Source: Deltaproteobacteria bacterium (GTDB taxonomy: Bacteria; Myxococcota; UBA796; SXON01). Taken from it: a stretch of DNA of 19,744 bases. This document shows positions 15,951 through 19,744 of the stretch, in pieces (position 1 is the stretch's first letter; each line of letters opens with the position of its first letter). The translations under genes and the position numbers were made by a program. The DNA lies in assembly GCA_947483545.1 (NCBI GenBank), contig CANKNP010000049.1, positions 1 to 19,744 of the forward strand, given 5' to 3'. The notes below the pieces were generated by a model. That model saw nothing but the letters and a program-made list of their open reading frames with translations, had not been told where the DNA came from and searched no databases.

Positions 15951-16420
15951 GTGCTCTCTCCGGTCTCTGGGGCGCGCTCACCGACGGTCGCCAAACGGTC
16001 CGCATGGGCGGCGCGCAGGCGGGCGAGGCTCGTGAACCAACTGCTGATGTCCGAGAAGCCTTCGTTGATCGCGGTCCGCGCCCGCCGGTTGTTCGCCTCG
16101 GCGTCCCCCCGGTAGAACGCCGCGAGCGCGGCTACGTTTTGCGACGAGCTGCCCATGGGCCGGCCAGTCAACGGCTCCCGGGCCCGCATGAGCAAGTCGA
16201 GGCTACCATTGGCGTTGATCGTGTGTTGTTCACCGATCTCCCGCAAGGCTCTGGCCATCTCCGGCTCGCCCTCGATCTCCGCGATGCGGGCGAAGTACGC
16301 ACACTCCGCGGCAGCCACCGATTCGTCTCTGAAGGCCCCTTCGAGCTGCTCACACGTGAGCGTCTCCTTGAGCGCAGGCTGGACATACCGGCCTGCAGCC
16401 CGGTCTTTCTCTTGACTCAC
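15947..16420 (-). CDS. Rubrerythrin-like four-helix protein with degenerate di-iron site
   Basis: A 157-residue protein. Two helix pairs match the rubrerythrin pattern: TLTCEQLEGAFRDESVAAAE with EGEPEMARALREIGEQH, then AAFYRGDAEANNRR with NEGFSDISSWFTSLARLRAAH. Known: rubrerythrins hold a di-iron site using Glu from helices 1 and 3 and two ExxH motifs. Here Glu33 remains, but the first ExxH reads EQHT, the helix-3 Glu is Asp106, and the last ExxH has Arg136 in place of Glu before His139. Normal peroxidase chemistry is doubtful, and no rubredoxin-type Cys4 domain follows. I chose GTG 16420 because GGAGG lies five bases upstream; an in-frame start at 16465 would overlap the radical SAM gene. 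The gap to that gene is 22 bases, and the stop overlaps the fusion gene's start. Confidence 0.75.
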   Translation of the reverse strand: MSQEKDRAAGRYVQPALKETLTCEQLEGAFRDESVAAAECAYFARIAEIEGEPEMARALREIGEQHTINANGSLDLLMRAREPLTGRPMGSSSQNVAALAAFYRGDAEANNRRARTAINEGFSDISSWFTSLARLRAAHADRLATVGERAPETGEST

Positions 16421-16442
16421 GCGATCCTCCGGGTGTTTCGAA

Positions 16443-18056
16443 TCACACCTGAACGGTGAACTCACCCGAGCTCACGCGCGAGAGCGTGATCCCTGGGCTC
16501 GCCGGCTTCAAGCCGCGGAACTGCTCAGTGCCCGGATCCGGCACGGCGCCTGCGGAGGCGAACACCGCGCGCCACTCGGTGGTCGGCTCCGGATCGTAGT
16601 AGGCGAAGTGCTCTGGGAAGTGGTGGAAGTCCATGACCGGGCCAGGCTGGTAGCTGTCATAGATGCGCTTGTACGCGCTGCGCATCACCTCGTCCGGAAG
16701 GTGGTTCACGTTCAAGAACTCGTCGCGCTCCAACGCCTGCTCGACGGAGAGCCAACGCAGATGTTCGACTTCGTCGCGGATCTCTTTGTTCTCGACGCTC
16801 TGCTTGTAGACCGTCGTGCCGGGCATCGCGGAGAGGTACTTGACCCGCGTGATGTGCTGGAACTCCTCGGCCCACTTGCACATGTGGTCAAGGCTGTCCT
16901 CGGTCTCGTTCGGCAAGCCGACGATCGTGAGCCCGCCGTAGCGAACGCCCGCATCCCAGGTGTTCTTCATCGCCTTCATGACCAGGCTCTCGGTGCTGCC
17001 CTTGCGTGCTTCCTTCAGCGCGGCAGGGGTGAGCGACTCGACGCCGTAGAGCGCGATGTCGCAGCCCGCCTTGCCCATGGCCTTGGCCACCTCGGCGTCC
17101 ACATCCGCGTTGCGCGTCAGGCAGGTCCACTTCAGGTCGTGCTCCTGGATCACGTCCAGGTACTGCAACGTCTGCTTCTTGTGCGCCGTGAACGTGAGAT
17201 CCACGAAGAAGATGAACTCGGTGTTGTATTGCTGCTTGAGCCACGTGAGCTCGCTGCGCAGCTTCTCGGGCGACTTCACGCGCTCTTGGGGCGTCGTGCG
17301 GTAACAGAACGAGCAGTCCATCTTGCAGCCGCGCGAGTAGCTGGCGATGATCTGGGGCTGCAGGCCGCGGGGATCCTTGGACTGCGGCCACAAGTCGAGC
17401 CGCATGTTCGGCAGCGCGTTCAGGTTGGGCATCTGCCCGCGGGGCGGGTTGGCGTGGGGGACGCCCTGAGCATCCTTGTACCAGATGCCCTTGATGTCCG
17501 GCAGGCGGGCAGACCAGGCGCCGCAGGTGAACGCCTCCATGACCTCGAGAATGGTCAGCTCGCCCTCGGAGATCACGCAGACATCGGCACGGGTCTCGCG
17601 CATGAACACATGCGGGACAGAGGTGACCAGCGAGCCGCCCAGGATGATCGGCATGTTGGGCTTCGCGTTCTTCGACTCGCGGATCAGGTCCTCGCAGAAC
17701 GGATAGTTGTCCTCGTACGTTGCAATACCGAGGACGTCGGTCCCCTCCATGATCTGGTCGTAGGCGGTCTGGAGCGGGGTGCGGTCGTAGCGCACGTCCA
17801 CGATCTTGACCGGGTAGCCCGCGTTCGTGAGCACGGTCGCGATGTACGTGACCCCCTCGTACGGCGAGGTCAAGAAGAACTCCCAGCCCCGCGGCATGGA
17901 GAACGGCGATGGGCCTACGACCAGCGTGATGCGGGGCATCTTGGTGCTCGTGGCGACGGGCGCGAGCCCCTGCTGGAGCATCTGATCCATCAACATCTGG
18001 TCGATCTGACCACTGGTCGAGGTGTAGAGGCCAGGGTCGAGGGAGGGCGTAGCCAT
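16443..18056 (-). CDS. Cobalamin-binding-type radical SAM protein
   Basis: A 537-residue protein. An N-terminal Rossmann-like B12-binding-type domain (about 42-180: ITLVVGPSPFS, TSPYEGVTYIATVLTNAGYPV, IILGGSLVTSVPHVF, VISEGELTILEVMEAF) precedes a radical SAM barrel. The barrel has the cluster motif SRGCKMDCSFCYR (Cys244, Cys248, Cys251) and GVESLTPAALKEARKG, IVGLPNETEDSLDHM. Known: such proteins methylate unactivated carbons or rearrange rings using a 4Fe-4S cluster, SAM and often cobalamin. The DxHxxG motif is absent, as in many of this class, so cobalamin use is not proven. The substrate is unknown. ATG 18056 has AGGAG five bases upstream and a promoter just above it; an extension to 18182 was rejected. 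It is the first gene of the rubrerythrin-like/GyrB-methyltransferase operon. Confidence 0.9.
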   Translation of the reverse strand: MATPSLDPGLYTSTSGQIDQMLMDQMLQQGLAPVATSTKMPRITLVVGPSPFSMPRGWEFFLTSPYEGVTYIATVLTNAGYPVKIVDVRYDRTPLQTAYDQIMEGTDVLGIATYEDNYPFCEDLIRESKNAKPNMPIILGGSLVTSVPHVFMRETRADVCVISEGELTILEVMEAFTCGAWSARLPDIKGIWYKDAQGVPHANPPRGQMPNLNALPNMRLDLWPQSKDPRGLQPQIIASYSRGCKMDCSFCYRTTPQERVKSPEKLRSELTWLKQQYNTEFIFFVDLTFTAHKKQTLQYLDVIQEHDLKWTCLTRNADVDAEVAKAMGKAGCDIALYGVESLTPAALKEARKGSTESLVMKAMKNTWDAGVRYGGLTIVGLPNETEDSLDHMCKWAEEFQHITRVKYLSAMPGTTVYKQSVENKEIRDEVEHLRWLSVEQALERDEFLNVNHLPDEVMRSAYKRIYDSYQPGPVMDFHHFPEHFAYYDPEPTTEWRAVFASAGAVPDPGTEQFRGLKPASPGITLSRVSSGEFTVQV

Positions 18057-18089
18057 GGGGACTCCTGTGGACGTAGAACGGGTGTTTGA

Positions 18090-18118
18090 AGGGTACAGGT
18101 GACCGGCGGGTCCGTCAA
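18090..18118 (-). promoter_or_regulatory. Sigma70-like promoter of the radical SAM operon
   Basis: On the minus strand TTGACG (18113-18118) and TACCCT (18090-18095) are separated by exactly 17 bases. A transcript would start near 18083, giving a leader of about 27 bases before the AGGAG site and ATG. It lies in the 91-base gap after the sulfatase-like gene, so the operon need not depend on readthrough. Confidence 0.65.
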
Positions 18119-18147
18119 GCGACGGAGCGGCGCGACCGTGGCAGAGG

Positions 18148-19566
18148 TCAGAAAAGCTTGATGTGCTCCTCTTCGACCCCAAGGAAGGTCTGAGGGTCCG
18201 TCTTCATCTCGCCGAGCCACGTGCGCAGCGACTGCTCCATCTCGTAGGTGGTGCGAGCATCGGTCGTGGAGAGGTCGGTGACCTCCTCGGCGTCCTTCGA
18301 GAGGTCGAACAGCGAGCGCTGCCCGTCTTCGAGGTCGAGGATCAGCTTGGAGTCGCCTTGGCGGGTGGATCGCAGGTGGACGAAGAGCCGGTAGTCGGAC
18401 TCCGAGTAGATGGGCAGGTCCATCTTCTCGCCCTGCAGCAGGGGGATCAGGCTCTTGCCGTTGATGCCGTCCGGGGCGGTGACGCCCAGCGCGTCAAACA
18501 CCGTCGGGAACACGTCGATCGTGCGGACCGCATCGGAGACCTGGCGGGCGCCGTCGCCCTTGGGGAACCGGATGATCATCGGCACGTGGAGCTGGTGCTC
18601 GCAGAGCGTCGCGCCGTGGTCGAGGTACCCGTGCTCCATGAACTCCTCGCCGTGATCGCCGACGATCACGATGATCGACTTGTCGAGCAGGCCCAGCTCC
18701 TTGACCGTCGCGAGGTACTGGCCGAGCCGCCCATCGGCCTGTTTGACCTTCTCATCGTAGACCTTCGTCAGGAACGCGATGTCCTCGGGGGAGAGGCCCT
18801 CCAACTTGGGCGGATCGCCGGGCTTTTTGATCTCGGCAAGGCCCTTCTCGCGCAGCTTGGCCTGCTCCTCGATCCCACCATCGAGCGCGCCCTTGTACTC
18901 GGGGATCGCCACGCGCGGGTCGATCCCGGTCAGGTCGTGCTGCCCGTGCGCGTCATACCCGTGGAAGAACATGAAGAAGTGGGCGTCCTTGTTCGCCTTG
19001 AGCCAGTCCATGGCCGGAGGCCCGGAGTAGTCCATGCCCGCGAAGGTCTTGTCGTCCAGATACGTCTCGAACTTGCGACCGTAGCCGAACTTGGCCTGCA
19101 CCCCCGCCCCGCCGGTGAACGCGACCGCCCTCCAGCCGGCGTCCACCAGGCGCTCGGGGAACGTCGGGATGTCGTCCGCCAGCTTGTCGAACACCATCTC
19201 GCCCTTGGGGTCGGGGCCGGGGATCAGCTTGTTGGTGACCCCGTGGAGCGTCGGCCAGCGGGACGTGAACATCGCGATGTGCGAGGGCACGGTCCAAGGC
19301 GCTGCGGAGGTGGCCTTGGTGAAGACGACGGCTTCTTTGCTGAAGGCGTCGAGGTTCGGCGTGAGCGCGGAGCCGCCAGCGCCGGTCCGGTCGAACCGCA
19401 GCGCGTCCATGCTGATGAAGATGACGTTGAGGCCGGCGGCGTCCGCGGCGTAGTCGAAGGACGGGCCCTTTGGGACCTCTACGACGGGCACCACAGGCTT
19501 CTCAGCAACAGGAGCGGGGGTCTCGCACGCAGTGAGCAGGACGAGTACGGCAAGCAGCGAGGACAT
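18148..19566 (-). CDS. Sulfatase/alkaline-phosphatase-superfamily lipoprotein lacking the formylglycine Cys
   Basis: A 472-residue protein with lipoprotein signal LLTAC (Cys14), so periplasmic and membrane-anchored. Seen: LNVIFISMDALRFDRTG (metal Asp54), LTPNLDAFSKEAVVF, then APWTVPSHIAMFTSRWPTLHG, and metal residues in IIVIVGDHGEEFMEHG (Asp304, His305) with DHGATLCEHQLHVPMIIRF. Known: sulfatases use Cys or Ser in C/SxPSR, converted to formylglycine. Here the same position is Thr92 (TVPSH), as in phosphotransferase-type members such as phosphoglycerol transferases. So the enzyme is probably a phosphodiesterase or phosphotransferase, or a non-classical sulfatase. ATG 19566 has GGAG eight bases upstream and a promoter above. 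The radical SAM operon follows after 91 bases. Confidence 0.88.
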   Translation of the reverse strand: MSSLLAVLVLLTACETPAPVAEKPVVPVVEVPKGPSFDYAADAAGLNVIFISMDALRFDRTGAGGSALTPNLDAFSKEAVVFTKATSAAPWTVPSHIAMFTSRWPTLHGVTNKLIPGPDPKGEMVFDKLADDIPTFPERLVDAGWRAVAFTGGAGVQAKFGYGRKFETYLDDKTFAGMDYSGPPAMDWLKANKDAHFFMFFHGYDAHGQHDLTGIDPRVAIPEYKGALDGGIEEQAKLREKGLAEIKKPGDPPKLEGLSPEDIAFLTKVYDEKVKQADGRLGQYLATVKELGLLDKSIIVIVGDHGEEFMEHGYLDHGATLCEHQLHVPMIIRFPKGDGARQVSDAVRTIDVFPTVFDALGVTAPDGINGKSLIPLLQGEKMDLPIYSESDYRLFVHLRSTRQGDSKLILDLEDGQRSLFDLSKDAEEVTDLSTTDARTTYEMEQSLRTWLGEMKTDPQTFLGVEEEHIKLF

Positions 19567-19586
19567 GCGGGGAACTCCGACACGCG

Positions 19587-19615
19587 AGGGTATGCGAAGT
19601 GGGGGGGGAATTCAA
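19587..19615 (-). promoter_or_regulatory. Sigma70-like promoter of the sulfatase-like gene
   Basis: On the minus strand TTGAAT (19610-19615) and TACCCT (19587-19592) are separated by 17 bases, with the start expected near 19580 and a short leader to the ATG at 19566. The -10 hexamer is identical to that of the radical SAM operon promoter. Confidence 0.6.
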
Positions 19616-19687
19616 GCGTTGGCGTGCGATGGGGTGCACGCCGCGTTCGTGAACCTGCGATGTGAGCCGCTGTGGCGCGTCGCCTTT

Positions 19688-19710
19688 CTCACGGCTACTA
19701 TAGCCGTGAG
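19688..19710. promoter_or_regulatory. Perfect 10-bp palindrome before the right-edge gene
   Basis: CTCACGGCTA (19688-19697) and TAGCCGTGAG (19701-19710) flank CTA. The second arm contributes the GAG of the GAGGT ribosome binding site of the gene starting at 19719, and TACTAT (19696-19701) in the centre resembles a -10. It could be an operator or a leader hairpin that hides the ribosome site. Confidence 0.55.
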
Positions 19711-19718
19711 GTATTCAC

Positions 19719-19744
19719 ATGCCCTCCACCGCCGCCCTTCCACC
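19719..19744 (+). CDS. Start of an unidentified plus-strand gene (partial)
   Basis: ATG 19719 begins a frame (MPSTAALP) that leaves the window after eight codons. GAGGT lies six bases upstream. It would be divergent from the sulfatase-like gene. Only the start signal supports it, and nothing can be said about the product. Confidence 0.4.

Noticed and set aside
14100..16115. A 671-codon plus-strand open frame
   Set aside because: It is the antisense of the GyrB-methyltransferase and rubrerythrin-like genes and has no recognisable domain. Long antisense frames are expected at this GC content.
18163..19665. A 500-codon plus-strand open frame
   Set aside because: It is antisense to the sulfatase-like gene, whose motifs, signal peptide and promoter are all on the minus strand. 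The antisense product is low-complexity.

Overview
The window is a GC-rich (clearly above 60% by eye) bacterial chromosome segment, packed with genes, often with 4-base ATGA/GTGA start-stop overlaps. Several traits point to Myxococcota or a related deltaproteobacterial lineage: a surface lipoprotein with a long Asp-Thr/Asp-Ser linker ahead of a SUMF1 fold, a TonB-dependent receptor carrying a TonB C-terminal-like domain, heavy GTG start use, and many lipoproteins. The lineage is inference. I saw no rRNA, tRNA, CRISPR array or intact mobile element.

Left block (1-6490, all minus strand): a six-gene, probably co-transcribed run reading right to left. It holds serA and serC (first two steps of serine synthesis), a BtpA-family protein, a three-helix membrane protein, a 2-oxoglutarate/Fe(II) oxygenase and an FkbH-like HAD/GNAT protein that runs off the left edge. 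The last two genes carry a cluster of TGATACAT / ATGTATCA sites, nearly always in pairs, that is essentially absent from the other 17 kb. The oxygenase gene also has a long perfect hairpin in its linker.

Middle (6491-13937): divergent from serA is a TonB-dependent receptor (+). A short decayed recombinase-like segment follows, then a SUMF1-fold lipoprotein with a hexanucleotide repeat (-). Next comes a three-gene minus-strand unit (NUDIX CoA pyrophosphatase, small Cys-rich lipoprotein, GT87-type membrane glycosyltransferase). Signal peptidase I (+) is divergent from the NUDIX gene.

Right block (14022-19566, minus): a sulfatase-superfamily lipoprotein with Thr in place of the formylglycine Cys. 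Downstream, with its own sigma70-like promoter, is a compact three-gene operon: a cobalamin-binding-type radical SAM protein, a rubrerythrin-like protein missing several di-iron ligands, and a 642-residue protein joining a GyrB-type GHKL ATPase plus transducer domain to a SAM-dependent methyltransferase, with no TOPRIM domain. I do not know a described system with this composition, and it is the strongest candidate for something new here. At the far right a plus-strand gene begins behind a palindrome that overlaps its ribosome binding site.
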